Source of the DNA: Legionella anisa | GTDB taxonomy: Bacteria; Pseudomonadota; Gammaproteobacteria; Legionellales; Legionellaceae | Length of the DNA: 64,000 nt | Direction of reading: 5' to 3' | NCBI RefSeq assembly: GCF_001467525.1 | Contig: NZ_LNXS01000022.1 | Location: 269,038 to 333,037, forward strand | Shown: in pieces, positions 18,773 through 27,094 of the stretch | Numbering within the stretch: position 1 is the stretch's first letter | Layout: each line of letters starts with the position of its first letter | Notes under the pieces: model-generated | Databases searched by the model: none | What the model was told of the DNA's origin: nothing | The model's input: only the letters and a program-made list of their open reading frames with translations | Translations under genes and position numbers: made by a program

Positions 18773-18801
18773 TTCACTTTATTCTTTTGCTTCGATATAA
18801 T
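18773..18801 (+). promoter_or_regulatory. Candidate sigma-70 promoter for pcnB-folK
   Basis: TTCACT (18773-18778), a 17-base spacer and a perfect TATAAT (18796-18801) lie about 80 bases upstream of the pcnB start. Four of six -35 positions match consensus. No other rightward gene lies between. Confidence 0.5.
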
Positions 18802-18880
18802 ATATCGCGTTATATTAATCTTGTGAGATACAGAGATCATCAAATTTATCAAAAAGCTGCTAAAGAGAAACAGAGCTCAT

Positions 18881-20185
18881 GTGCAACCTGTTGCTTCAGC
18901 TTATATAATCCCAAGGAATAAACATTCCATATCTAAAGCGGACATTAGTAGCAATGCGCTCAAGGTGCTTAACCGCTTAATTGGTGCTGGATTTCAGGCA
19001 TATATTGTTGGTGGTAGTGTCAGAGATTTGTTGCTGCATAAAGCTCCCAAAGATTTTGATGTAGCTACAGATGCCACACCCAATCAAGTTAAAAATTTAT
19101 TTAGAAATGGACGAATTATAGGCCGTCGGTTCAAGCTGGTTCATATACTCTTCCATCGCGAAATTATTGAAGTTGCTACCTTTAGAAGTCATGTGGCTAT
19201 TGATGAAAGTCAGCTAACAAATGAACGAGGTATGTTAGTTCGGGATAATGCTTATGGGTCCCTTGATGAAGATGCGTGGAGGCGCGATTTCACAATTAAC
19301 TCACTGTACTACAATATTAGCGATTCATCGATTATTGATTTTACTGGTGGTGTAAACGATGTTGAAGAAAAACTCATTCGTATGATTGGTGATCCGATAA
19401 AGCGTTATCAAGAAGACCCTGTACGCATGCTGCGTGCAATTCGCTTTAGTGCAAAATTAAATTTCAAACTTGCGCGAGAAACTGAAGCACCCTTTCCTGA
19501 GATTAGTCATCTTATTACTCATGTTTCCAACTCACGTTTATTCGATGAAATGACTAAGCTATACCAATGTGGTAATGCAATAGCAGTGCAGGGATTGCTT
19601 ATGCAATATGGCTTGTTTCAACATTTATTTCCTCAAACTCATGTCCTATTAAATAGCACTTATCCTGTAAATGCGTTATTAACAATCGCACTTGAAAATA
19701 CAGATATTCGTATTCATGAGGAAAAACCAGTAACACCAGCATTTTTATTTGCGGTTCTTTTATGGTTTCCTATGATTGAATGTGCAAAGGAGTTACAAAA
19801 AACGGGAATAGATCCCCTTCCTTCTATAGAAAAAGCGATGTCACTTGTCCTTGCAGAGCAAAATAAAATAATTTCGATTCCTAAGCGCTATACGCAAATT
19901 GTTCGTGAAATCTGGTTGTTGCAGTATCGTTTTGTCAAGAGGCTTGGAGGCAGAGCCTTTAACCTCTTACAACACCCACGTTTTAGAGCAGCTTATGATT
20001 TTATGGCGTTACGTGCTCTTGCAGGTGACGAATCGATGGAACTTGCACAATGGTGGACAGCATTTCAGGATGCAGATGAGGCAGAGCAAACTAACATGGT
20101 AACGCAGCTTGCCCCTGACTTACCGAAACGAAAACGCCGTCGTAAAAAGCCTAAAAGCATTCAAGCTAGTGATGATTCACAATGA
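18881..20185 (+). CDS. pcnB: Poly(A) polymerase I
   Basis: The 434-residue protein has the class II nucleotidyltransferase core of PcnB: GFQAYIVGGSVRDLLL and APKDFDVATDATP with the catalytic aspartates, then RNGRIIGRRFKLVHI. It also has the RRDFTINSLYYN motif and a basic C-terminal tail (KRKRRRKKPK). It adds poly(A) tails that promote RNA decay. The listed start is a GTG with a weak AGAG site. The frame stays open upstream to a TGA at 18824 without any ATG and encodes a basic stretch (about IIKFIKKLLKRNRAHV) like the basic N-terminus of E. coli PcnB. A rarer upstream start is therefore possible. It overlaps folK by 4 bases. Confidence 0.93.
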   Translation: MQPVASAYIIPRNKHSISKADISSNALKVLNRLIGAGFQAYIVGGSVRDLLLHKAPKDFDVATDATPNQVKNLFRNGRIIGRRFKLVHILFHREIIEVATFRSHVAIDESQLTNERGMLVRDNAYGSLDEDAWRRDFTINSLYYNISDSSIIDFTGGVNDVEEKLIRMIGDPIKRYQEDPVRMLRAIRFSAKLNFKLARETEAPFPEISHLITHVSNSRLFDEMTKLYQCGNAIAVQGLLMQYGLFQHLFPQTHVLLNSTYPVNALLTIALENTDIRIHEEKPVTPAFLFAVLLWFPMIECAKELQKTGIDPLPSIEKAMSLVLAEQNKIISIPKRYTQIVREIWLLQYRFVKRLGGRAFNLLQHPRFRAAYDFMALRALAGDESMELAQWWTAFQDADEAEQTNMVTQLAPDLPKRKRRRKKPKSIQASDDSQ

Positions 20186-20619
20186 ATATTTGTTATTTAG
20201 GGTTGGGATCAAATCAACACGTACCTGAGCGTCAACTGCGAAAAGCAATTAAATCAATCAAAGCGTTGCACTCTACTGTTGTTTCTAAAGTTTCATCCTT
20301 TTATTGGAACAAAGCTTGGGGATTACAAGGTCAACAAGACTTTTGCAATGCAGTGATCGAGCTCTTTACTCTTTTATCTCCCTTAGAATTACTTAACGCG
20401 TGCCAGAAAATTGAAAAAAAACAAGGGCGTATTCGGAAAAAACGCTGGGGGCCCAGAGTTATTGATATTGATATTCTATTGTATGCGGATCAAGTCATTC
20501 ACTCTAAGAAATTGGTAATACCTCACCCATATATACAATCTAGAAATTTTGTTTTAATTCCTCTAATTGAAATAAATCCCAATTATAAACTAGAGCGAAC
20601 ACCGGGATTACTTACATAA
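20182..20619 (+). CDS. folK: 2-amino-4-hydroxy-6-hydroxymethyldihydropteridine pyrophosphokinase
   Basis: The 145-residue product has the HPPK motifs YLGLGSN at the start, FYWNKAWGLQGQQDFCNAVI around 46-65, and RWGPRVIDIDILLYAD with the metal-binding aspartates, then IPHPYIQSRNFVLIPL. It transfers pyrophosphate from ATP to the pterin in folate synthesis. It is slightly shorter than E. coli FolK (159). The ATG overlaps the pcnB stop by 4 bases, so pcnB-folK is a coupled operon, as in other gammaproteobacteria. pabB, which acts in the other folate branch, lies about 18 kb away. Confidence 0.95.
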   Translation: MNICYLGLGSNQHVPERQLRKAIKSIKALHSTVVSKVSSFYWNKAWGLQGQQDFCNAVIELFTLLSPLELLNACQKIEKKQGRIRKKRWGPRVIDIDILLYADQVIHSKKLVIPHPYIQSRNFVLIPLIEINPNYKLERTPGLLT

Positions 20620-20794
20620 TCTTTTGCCAATTATCAAATTGGTTTATGTGAACGACCATTGTCTAAAAAAAATATTTAATATAATGCCATCAATTGTTCA
20701 AACAAAATTATTTCAAATTTTATGAAGTAAAATAGGTACTTATATCAAGGAATCGACTATTATTTAGAATGATAAACTCAATTGTGAGGCTGCT

Positions 20795-21214
20795 ATGTAT
20801 AAGAATATTTTATTTGCTACGGATTTGCTTAAAGAACATAATCATCTCACAGAAAAAGCAATCGCGATTGCGAAACAATTTGACGCTAAATTATACCTGT
20901 TACATGTTATTGAACTGCCTGCCAGTTTTCAATTGGCCCAAGGACTTGGTTTTACAGAATTAGCCAACCCTGCTAAAGACGATGCGCAGACAGTACTCGC
21001 TTTAATAGGAGAAAATTTTAATATTCCACGTGAGCAACAATTTGTTGAGGTAGGCTCAGTTAAAGAACATATTTTTAGTAAAGTGAAAGAACTCAATTGT
21101 CAGCTTATTATTATTGGCAGTCATTCTTCTTCTGGTTTGCACGCATTTTTGGGAAGTACGGCCCATGCAGCAGTCAATCATGCTCCATGTGATGTAGTAA
21201 CATTACGGATTTAA
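20795..21214 (+). CDS. Universal stress protein (UspA family)
   Basis: The 139-residue single-domain Usp opens MYKNILFATDL and ends with an ATP-loop-like stretch IIIGSHSSSGLHAFLGSTA followed by VNHAPCDVVTLRI. This resembles the G-2X-G-9X-G(S/T) motif, but the first glycine-x-x-glycine is altered (GSHSSSG). The family supports survival in stress, with members that bind ATP and members that do not. It is monocistronic, with an AT-rich upstream region of 175 bases in which I see no firm promoter. It is followed by a truncated family A repeat. Confidence 0.9.
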   Translation: MYKNILFATDLLKEHNHLTEKAIAIAKQFDAKLYLLHVIELPASFQLAQGLGFTELANPAKDDAQTVLALIGENFNIPREQQFVEVGSVKEHIFSKVKELNCQLIIIGSHSSSGLHAFLGSTAHAAVNHAPCDVVTLRI

Positions 21215-21227
21215 ATTACTTTAGAAT

Positions 21228-21268
21228 GCCAGCGGAACATGGGTTTCGCTGCGCTGCACCCAGGCTAC
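21228..21268. repeat. Family A palindromic repeat, copy 5 (left arm truncated)
   Basis: Only the right arm (TTTCGCTGCGCTGCACCCAG onward to CTAC) and a short piece of the left arm (CAGCGGAAC) remain. It lies 13 bases after the universal stress protein stop. Confidence 0.8.
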
Positions 21269-21434
21269 AATGCTTTTCATTGTCTTAAGTCTAGGACTAA
21301 TACCTTAATCCAGGGAATACAGAACAACATCAAGCATATAAGAAATTTGTATATATATCATACAAATAATCAATTTTTCCTGCACAAAAAAAGATCTTAC
21401 AATGGGTATATCGGAAAATTAATTATCAGACCCT

Positions 21435-22418
21435 ATGAAAAGCAAAAAAGAAGAGAATCAAACTCTATTTAACTTGCTCCCTAATGAGCTCATTGCAACG
21501 ATTGGTAATCATGTAGATGAAAATAAAAAACGAATAAAAAACAGCAACAGCTTTGTCTTGACTTGCTCTTTCTTTTATAACGCTTACCAACAAGAGCGAT
21601 TGAAACACAAACAATTAATCATTAGCTTAGCCCAATCTGTTGCTGAAGGAGATCAAGAAAAGGCAGAATCAATACTACAAAAACATCCTGAATTGCTTCT
21701 GGCTAGAGTAACGATCGTCGATAAGTCAGGGCGGATTTTTAGAAACACCACCGTATGGGAATACACCCTATGGTCTTTGGATGTTCGCTATATGGCACCC
21801 ATGATGCTTCAGTGCTTGCCCCACAATAAATATGGGGAAGAAATACGATTAACACTGGATAAGCAATTCGATGAGATTGAAACCCAAGGAGTGACTTATA
21901 AATTAAATGGAGTAATTCATCGAGAGAAACACTATGACTTTGCCATCATTACAGCGTTGAGCGAATATCTAAATAATTTTAATAAACAAGAATGGGCTGA
22001 ACGGGATCAATGTTGGTCTACGAAGGTAGGCCAGGCACAAAGGTTAGTCCCTGCCCATGTGGCGCAACATTATTGTGACCCTGAGGAGGCGCTTGATCCA
22101 ACACCGACGTTTAAAAAAGAAAAGTTTACTCGCTCACTTGAGTTCTATAATTGGGAAGATGAAGATCTGAGAAATTGGTTTTCAGATTCCGGATTAGGGG
22201 TTAACTTTGCAATGGACCGGGTATGGGGCAAAAAAACACAATCATCAAACCGGGGCTATTTTTTTGGCTCATCCTCGGCTCGAGATGCTATGATTGCTTT
22301 ACAAAAAGCGAGAACAGAGGATCTAGCATTACTGAAACAGCAATTGCAAAAACCTCTACAACAATATGACGCTAAGCTGGAGCCGGTGCAAAGTGAAAAA
22401 AAATTATTAATACCTTAA
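21435..22418 (+). CDS. F-box-like protein, candidate Dot/Icm effector
   Basis: The 327-residue protein starts with an F-box-like segment at about 11-55: LFNLLPNELIATIGNHV followed by SFVLTCSFFYNAYQQE. This fits the LPxEL...I...L.C..FY pattern by which F-box proteins bind Skp1. The middle (VDKSGRIFRNTTVWEYTLWS, then DVRYMAPMMLQCLP) resembles a module I associate with large Legionella proteins, from memory only. The C-terminus is basic/glutamine-rich and helical. There is no strong ribosome-binding site. It would act in the host cell, recruiting a ubiquitin ligase to a target (inference). It stands alone between a stress gene and a degraded gene fragment. Confidence 0.6.
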   Translation: MKSKKEENQTLFNLLPNELIATIGNHVDENKKRIKNSNSFVLTCSFFYNAYQQERLKHKQLIISLAQSVAEGDQEKAESILQKHPELLLARVTIVDKSGRIFRNTTVWEYTLWSLDVRYMAPMMLQCLPHNKYGEEIRLTLDKQFDEIETQGVTYKLNGVIHREKHYDFAIITALSEYLNNFNKQEWAERDQCWSTKVGQAQRLVPAHVAQHYCDPEEALDPTPTFKKEKFTRSLEFYNWEDEDLRNWFSDSGLGVNFAMDRVWGKKTQSSNRGYFFGSSSARDAMIALQKARTEDLALLKQQLQKPLQQYDAKLEPVQSEKKLLIP

Positions 22419-22433
22419 TTATCTTGCTAATAT

Positions 22434-22511
22434 TTCTTTTTTTTCAGAGCGCTTCTATTTAAAGTGCACTTATCTAATGGAAAGATAAGTGACTCATAAT
22501 TTATATATCCT
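22434..22511 (+). pseudogene. Relic of a paralogue of the neighbouring 336-residue protein
   Basis: Read in one frame this stretch gives FFFFRALLFKVHLSNGKISD, then S, a stop codon, and FIYP. Residues 190-216 of the intact protein at 22727-23737 read SSFFLRSLPFKAHLSQGIIS, then DKLFIYP. The DNA similarity is clear over about 80 bases and may begin a few bases earlier. The frame is broken by a stop. It lies directly after the F-box-like gene stop. The rest of this 308-base gene-free stretch holds a short hairpin (arms 22467-22475 and 22483-22491, inside the relic) and family A repeat copy 6. Confidence 0.7.
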
Positions 22512-22564
22512 TTCTACCAGATCTAGGCCTTACTAAGGTTATATTCACGATTGCTCCGTATTGT

Positions 22565-22619
22565 GTAGCCTGGGTGCAGCGCAGCAGAACCCGGGGTTTG
22601 CTCCGCTGAACCCAGGCTA
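22565..22619. repeat. Family A palindromic repeat, copy 6 (degenerate)
   Basis: About 55 bases carry outer arms GTAGCCTGGGT and ACCCAGGCTA with an eroded centre. It lies between the relic and the 336-residue gene. Confidence 0.75.
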
Positions 22620-22726
22620 AAATGCTTATGCGCCTACCAAATTATGAATCACTCAATTTTAATTTTAATCACATAGATGTTATAATGAACTAATATTAAA
22701 AATATAAGCTTCAGCATTTTAGATGT

Positions 22727-23737
22727 ATGGAATATAAATACGATAAAAATAGTTTCACTTGCAAAAAACCTGAATTTTTCATGGCAGTATGTGGCTATAA
22801 AAATCATTCCTATATGATAATAGGAGTTAAAGACTCTGTAACACAAGAACAATTTGTAATTGGAATGCTTGGCCGCAGAGGTGGACTTATGGGAACATTT
22901 TTAACCAATGAACGAATGCCACAAAATAGTCAAAGCCTTATTGACATCCAAGCTTTTTCGATTTCACAAAATCAATATAAAAGTCTTATTCAATTCCTAA
23001 AGCAGATGAAAATATCTCATAAAGCCAATGCAGCAGCCTTCGCTGTCCCTTCAAATTGGCTAAATAATACCGGAGATCAACCAGAGAAAGATGAAGTAAG
23101 CTTTACCTGGTTAAGCCATATGGCAAACTCACAGACAAATAGAATTGAAGATCTAGATCTATCCGATTTAGATGAAAGTACTAGCTATGATCCAGAACAA
23201 ATCAGACAAGGAATTTCATTAGATAACAACTGCAGAACAGCTGCAAAACATCTAACTCAAGCAACGATGAACGCAGAATCATTGCCTAATGTATCTTCAT
23301 TTTTTCTTAGATCGCTTCCATTTAAAGCGCACTTAAGCCAAGGCATTATAAGTGATAAATTATTTATATACCCTCCACCTCCTCCAGTGCAGAAAAAATC
23401 TGAAAATGCGGTGGAGTGGGAAATTTTAAACCGCATGTATATAAGGTTAGATAAAATAGCGAAGTCTGCTTCAAGCAAGGGCATGGATGAAAGTTATAAA
23501 AAATTTGAGTTATTAAAGACTCTTTATCAACAACAATACGATAAATTAACAGATGGCAACCATAATTTACACGATTTAATGGATGATATTAAACAATACA
23601 TTGAGCAAGAAGCAAATGCGGCAATTATTGATACACCACGAAACAGCTTTTTTCACTTTAAAACGTCTACGAGAAAAATGTTTGAGCAAATTCAAAAAGA
23701 AAATCCCTCTTCAGATTCTGGCCCCGCTAAGAAATAA
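22727..23737 (+). CDS. Putative papain-like (permuted) Cys/His protein, effector candidate
   Basis: The 336-residue protein is not of a family I can name. Near the N-terminus VCGYKNHSYMIIG places H27 on a predicted strand. At about 165-178 LDNNCRTAAKHL places C169 at the start of a helix. A histidine strand followed by a cysteine helix is the order seen in circularly permuted papain-like folds (LRAT/NlpC-P60 type). Later come a polyproline stretch IYPPPPPVQKK (214-224), helical segments and a polar C-terminal tail. No clear ribosome-binding site precedes the ATG. A decayed fragment of a second copy lies about 300 bases upstream, suggesting a past tandem duplication. Enzyme activity and effector status are inference. 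Confidence 0.5.
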   Translation: MEYKYDKNSFTCKKPEFFMAVCGYKNHSYMIIGVKDSVTQEQFVIGMLGRRGGLMGTFLTNERMPQNSQSLIDIQAFSISQNQYKSLIQFLKQMKISHKANAAAFAVPSNWLNNTGDQPEKDEVSFTWLSHMANSQTNRIEDLDLSDLDESTSYDPEQIRQGISLDNNCRTAAKHLTQATMNAESLPNVSSFFLRSLPFKAHLSQGIISDKLFIYPPPPPVQKKSENAVEWEILNRMYIRLDKIAKSASSKGMDESYKKFELLKTLYQQQYDKLTDGNHNLHDLMDDIKQYIEQEANAAIIDTPRNSFFHFKTSTRKMFEQIQKENPSSDSGPAKK

Positions 23738-23765
23738 CCATGCTAAATTTAACGCAAAATAGCAC

Positions 23766-25166
23766 TTATTTTTTTCTTTTTGATCTCTTTTTAACATGAC
23801 TCATTAATCTTCTTTTTTTATTAACTTGTCGCTGTGATAATTTAACTTTTTTATTGGCGAAAGGATTTGTTCCACCTTTAAACTCCAGTTTTAAAGGAGT
23901 GCCAACTAATCCCAAATGTTTAATAAATTCATTGCTAAGATAACGCCTATAACTATCGGGCAAATCCGCCAATTGATTTCCATGAATTACGATTACTGGC
24001 GGATTATGGCCACCAAGATGGGCATACCTCAATTTTATCCTGCGTCCATTCACACAAGGAGGGGTATGTTTCGTACTGATATCTTGAAGTAAACGAGTTA
24101 ATCGTGGTGTTGAAAAAGATTGAACGGCTGAAGCATAAGCTTCATTTATATCTTTAAATAATCCCCCCACACCGCTGCCATGCAAAGCCGATATAAATCG
24201 AATTTTTGCAAAATTCGCAAAATGCAATCTTCTGGATAATTCGCTTTTTACATTTTCCTTATGCTCTTCATCCAAACCATCCCATTTATTCACCGCAATA
24301 ACTAAGGCTTTACCGGATTCGATAATGAAGCCAAGCAAATTCATATCCTGATCTGTAATGCCCTCTCGAGCATCCAGAACCTGCAAGCATACATTGGATT
24401 CTTCAATGGCTTGGAGCGTCTTGATCACAGAAAATTTTTCAATTTTTTCATCAACTCGGGATTTCCTACGTACACCCGCAGTATCAATCAAAATATAGTT
24501 CTGTTCATCCCTAAGAAAAGGAATCGCAATACTGTCTCGGGTTGTGCCAGGCATATCATAAACAACAACTCGTTCCTCACCCAAAATTCGATTAATTAAA
24601 GTTGATTTTCCGACATTAGGACGGCCAGCAAAGGCAATTTTAATTACATTATCTTCTTCAACTGTATCAACTTGAGCTATAAATGGTGATAAAACATCAT
24701 CAAGCAAGCTTCTAATACCACTGCCATGCGATGAAGAAATAGAGTGAATATCAGTAATTCCTAAAGCATGAAAATCAGCACAAGCAACATCATCATCCAA
24801 CCCTTCGGTTTTATTGATCACCAGGTGGACTTTCTTATTTAATTTACGCAAATTGCTAGCAATTTTTTCATCAATTCCAGTCAGGCCAGCTCGTCCATCA
24901 ACCAAAAAAAGCACAATATCAGACTCATTAAGCGCTATCTCCGATTGTTTGGACATTAAATTATCAACAGCAATATCATCAACGCCTATACCACCAGTAT
25001 CAACAACGATATAGTGTTTATTATCATGTTGAGCCTGTCCATACTGCCTGTCACGAGTTAAACCAGGAAAGTCAGCAACAAGGGCGTCTTGAGTCTTGGT
25101 AAGTCGATTAAATAAAGTAGACTTACCAACATTAGGACGTCCAACAAGTGCAATCACAGGGATCAT
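23766..25166 (-). CDS. der: Ribosome assembly GTPase Der (EngA)
   Basis: The 466-residue protein has two tandem GTPase domains. The first has [17 protein letters not shown] and VDTGGIG; the second has [26 protein letters not shown] and NKWDGLD. A KH-like C-terminal domain and a very basic tail ([17 protein letters not shown]) follow. Der acts in 50S subunit maturation. It is the last gene of the leftward block that begins at ndk, 3 bases after bamB, and converges with the 336-residue protein gene across 28 bases. Confidence 0.97.
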   Translation of the reverse strand: MIPVIALVGRPNVGKSTLFNRLTKTQDALVADFPGLTRDRQYGQAQHDNKHYIVVDTGGIGVDDIAVDNLMSKQSEIALNESDIVLFLVDGRAGLTGIDEKIASNLRKLNKKVHLVINKTEGLDDDVACADFHALGITDIHSISSSHGSGIRSLLDDVLSPFIAQVDTVEEDNVIKIAFAGRPNVGKSTLINRILGEERVVVYDMPGTTRDSIAIPFLRDEQNYILIDTAGVRRKSRVDEKIEKFSVIKTLQAIEESNVCLQVLDAREGITDQDMNLLGFIIESGKALVIAVNKWDGLDEEHKENVKSELSRRLHFANFAKIRFISALHGSGVGGLFKDINEAYASAVQSFSTPRLTRLLQDISTKHTPPCVNGRRIKLRYAHLGGHNPPVIVIHGNQLADLPDSYRRYLSNEFIKHLGLVGTPLKLEFKGGTNPFANKKVKLSQRQVNKKRRLMSHVKKRSKRKK

Positions 25167-25169
25167 TTA

Positions 25170-26324
25170 TTAACTCACAGATAATTGATTAAGCATTCCG
25201 TTGTCTGTTAACACAAATAACTTTCTTCCAACTACGCTAGGAGAAATACTGACTCCCGCAGAAACCTTCGAGCGAGCTATAATTTCACCCGTTTGAGCAT
25301 CAATAAAATGTAGATAACCGGTTTTATCACCAACTACTAAATCATTTTTAACTAACGCCGGTTCGGTTAATACTCTTGCTTTTAAACCAGTCTGCTTCCA
25401 ATTAACTTGACCATTGCGTTTATCAATGGACCAAATGACATCATGACTGTCTGTTACATACAAGGTATTACCGCTCAAGACCATATTTTTATATACGGAA
25501 CCTGGTTTTCTCCAAATAAATTGTCCATCTGACAAAGACAGTGCGCCTATATAACCTTGATAGCTAGCGAGATAAACTACATTATTTTCTACAATGGGAT
25601 CTGCATCAATATCAACCAAACGCTCCACATCACTTGGGCCTGATGCGTAAGCAATGCTGCGCTGCCACATCACACGGCCTGTTTTTCCATCCAATGCATC
25701 TAGTTTTCCATCAGAAAAACCAATCAACACCAAATTTCCCATGGCTATGGGTGATGAGCTTGCCTTCAAGATTAAGCTGGGTGAACCATGCTCTGCCATC
25801 CATATTTGCTTGCCATCTGCTGCATTAAATGCATAAACTTTGCCGTCAATCGTCTTCACGATAACTTTTCCACCTAAAATAGCTGGTGGCGATAAAATTT
25901 CACCGGTAACCTTTTTTTGCCATAATTTAGTACCGTTGCTTTTATTTAATACAACTAATGACGAGTTATTGGTACCCACAACGATATATCCACTGGCTAC
26001 AGCAGGGCCACTAACTAAGCCATGTTTCAATGCCGTAGTCCATTTCACCTCGCCATTACGCTTATTAATAGCACGAACTAATCCACTGGCATCAGCGGTA
26101 TAAATAACCCCACTGTTAACCACTGGTTTCAGCCTTAAATATTCTTTATTTTTAGAGGACTTACCAGCAGCCACTGACCAGTTTTGCTCAACTTTAATTT
26201 TATCCTTTATTAATTTGAGCTCTTTAGGTTTGGGCGTGTTGTCTTTACCCAACATATAATCATCAAGTTTTGAACATCCTTGAACCAAAGCACAGAGAAT
26301 TAAAATAAATAATTTCATTTTCAT
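25170..26324 (-). CDS. bamB: Outer membrane assembly lipoprotein BamB
   Basis: The 384-residue protein has a lipoprotein signal peptide (FILILCALVQGC, lipid-modified C17). It is followed by an eight-bladed beta-propeller made of PQQ-like repeats such as VRAINKRNGEVKW, VVLNKSNGTKLWQKKV and VYAFNAADGKQIW. BamB supports BamA in folding outer-membrane beta-barrel proteins and works at the inner face of the outer membrane. It lies between yfgM and der as in E. coli, with 3 bases to der. The start could be the first or third residue. Confidence 0.95.
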   Translation of the reverse strand: MKMKLFILILCALVQGCSKLDDYMLGKDNTPKPKELKLIKDKIKVEQNWSVAAGKSSKNKEYLRLKPVVNSGVIYTADASGLVRAINKRNGEVKWTTALKHGLVSGPAVASGYIVVGTNNSSLVVLNKSNGTKLWQKKVTGEILSPPAILGGKVIVKTIDGKVYAFNAADGKQIWMAEHGSPSLILKASSSPIAMGNLVLIGFSDGKLDALDGKTGRVMWQRSIAYASGPSDVERLVDIDADPIVENNVVYLASYQGYIGALSLSDGQFIWRKPGSVYKNMVLSGNTLYVTDSHDVIWSIDKRNGQVNWKQTGLKARVLTEPALVKNDLVVGDKTGYLHFIDAQTGEIIARSKVSAGVSISPSVVGRKLFVLTDNGMLNQLSVS

Positions 26325-26404
26325 GAAAATTAAACCTCAATTTTTACAAAATATATCAATAAAAAATCATCTATTATGTCCACCAATATGGCTAATAATA
26401 GTAG

Positions 26405-27079
26405 TTACGCAGATTTTACTTTCTTATCTCCAGAAATCATTGAGTGCGATTTACTTGCTATCTCATTAGTTTTCATTTCTAAAAATAAATTACCCATTCC
26501 ATTATTTTTTACTTCATCTAAAGCCAGTTTATAGGAGCTTATAGCCTCCTGATATTGGCCTGTAGCTCCATAAATATCGCCTTTTAGCTCATTAATAACT
26601 GGCAAATAAGTTTTATCATCAATACTGCTTAATTCTTTAAGAGCATTTGTATAAGACTTTTCTGCTGCAAAGATACGCGCCATACGAATTTTAGCAATTT
26701 GCTTTAAAGCCGGCATTTTACTATTTGTAGTAACCGCTTTCAGTTCATTTGCAGCGTTATCCAGTTTATTTTTTGATACATAAATTTTTGCAAGTGTCAG
26801 ATGCGCAGCATCAGCATAAACTGTACTACTATGCTGATGAATCAATTCATTCGCATAAGCTCTAACCCCTTTGATATTTTGATTGGAAAGAGCAACCATC
26901 ATTTGCTCATAAGCAACAGAAGCTTGTTGAGTAATTTTTGCTTGATGCCAATGTAAATATCGATAGCCGGCAATGCCTAAGAGTATAAGCGATAATACTA
27001 CGGTGATAAGATTACCGTATTGTTTCCACCATTTCTTTATCGATTCTAGTTGTTCCTCTTCAGTCATATACACTGACAT
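26405..27079 (-). CDS. yfgM: YfgM-like tetratricopeptide ancillary SecYEG subunit
   Basis: The 224-residue protein starts MSVYMTEEEQLESIKKWWKQ, has one membrane helix (about 23-44, ITVVLSLILLGIAGYRYLHW), and then periplasmic TPR-like helices (YADAAHLTLAKIYVSKNKLD and similar). This is the DUF2133/YfgM layout. YfgM links SecYEG to periplasmic chaperones. I chose the ATG at 27079 over a GTG 15 bases upstream because a GGGAGA site is well placed for it. It lies 15 bases after hisS and 80 bases before bamB. Confidence 0.9.
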   Translation of the reverse strand: MSVYMTEEEQLESIKKWWKQYGNLITVVLSLILLGIAGYRYLHWHQAKITQQASVAYEQMMVALSNQNIKGVRAYANELIHQHSSTVYADAAHLTLAKIYVSKNKLDNAANELKAVTTNSKMPALKQIAKIRMARIFAAEKSYTNALKELSSIDDKTYLPVINELKGDIYGATGQYQEAISSYKLALDEVKNNGMGNLFLEMKTNEIASKSHSMISGDKKVKSA

Positions 27080-27094
27080 AACATTCTCCCGCAC

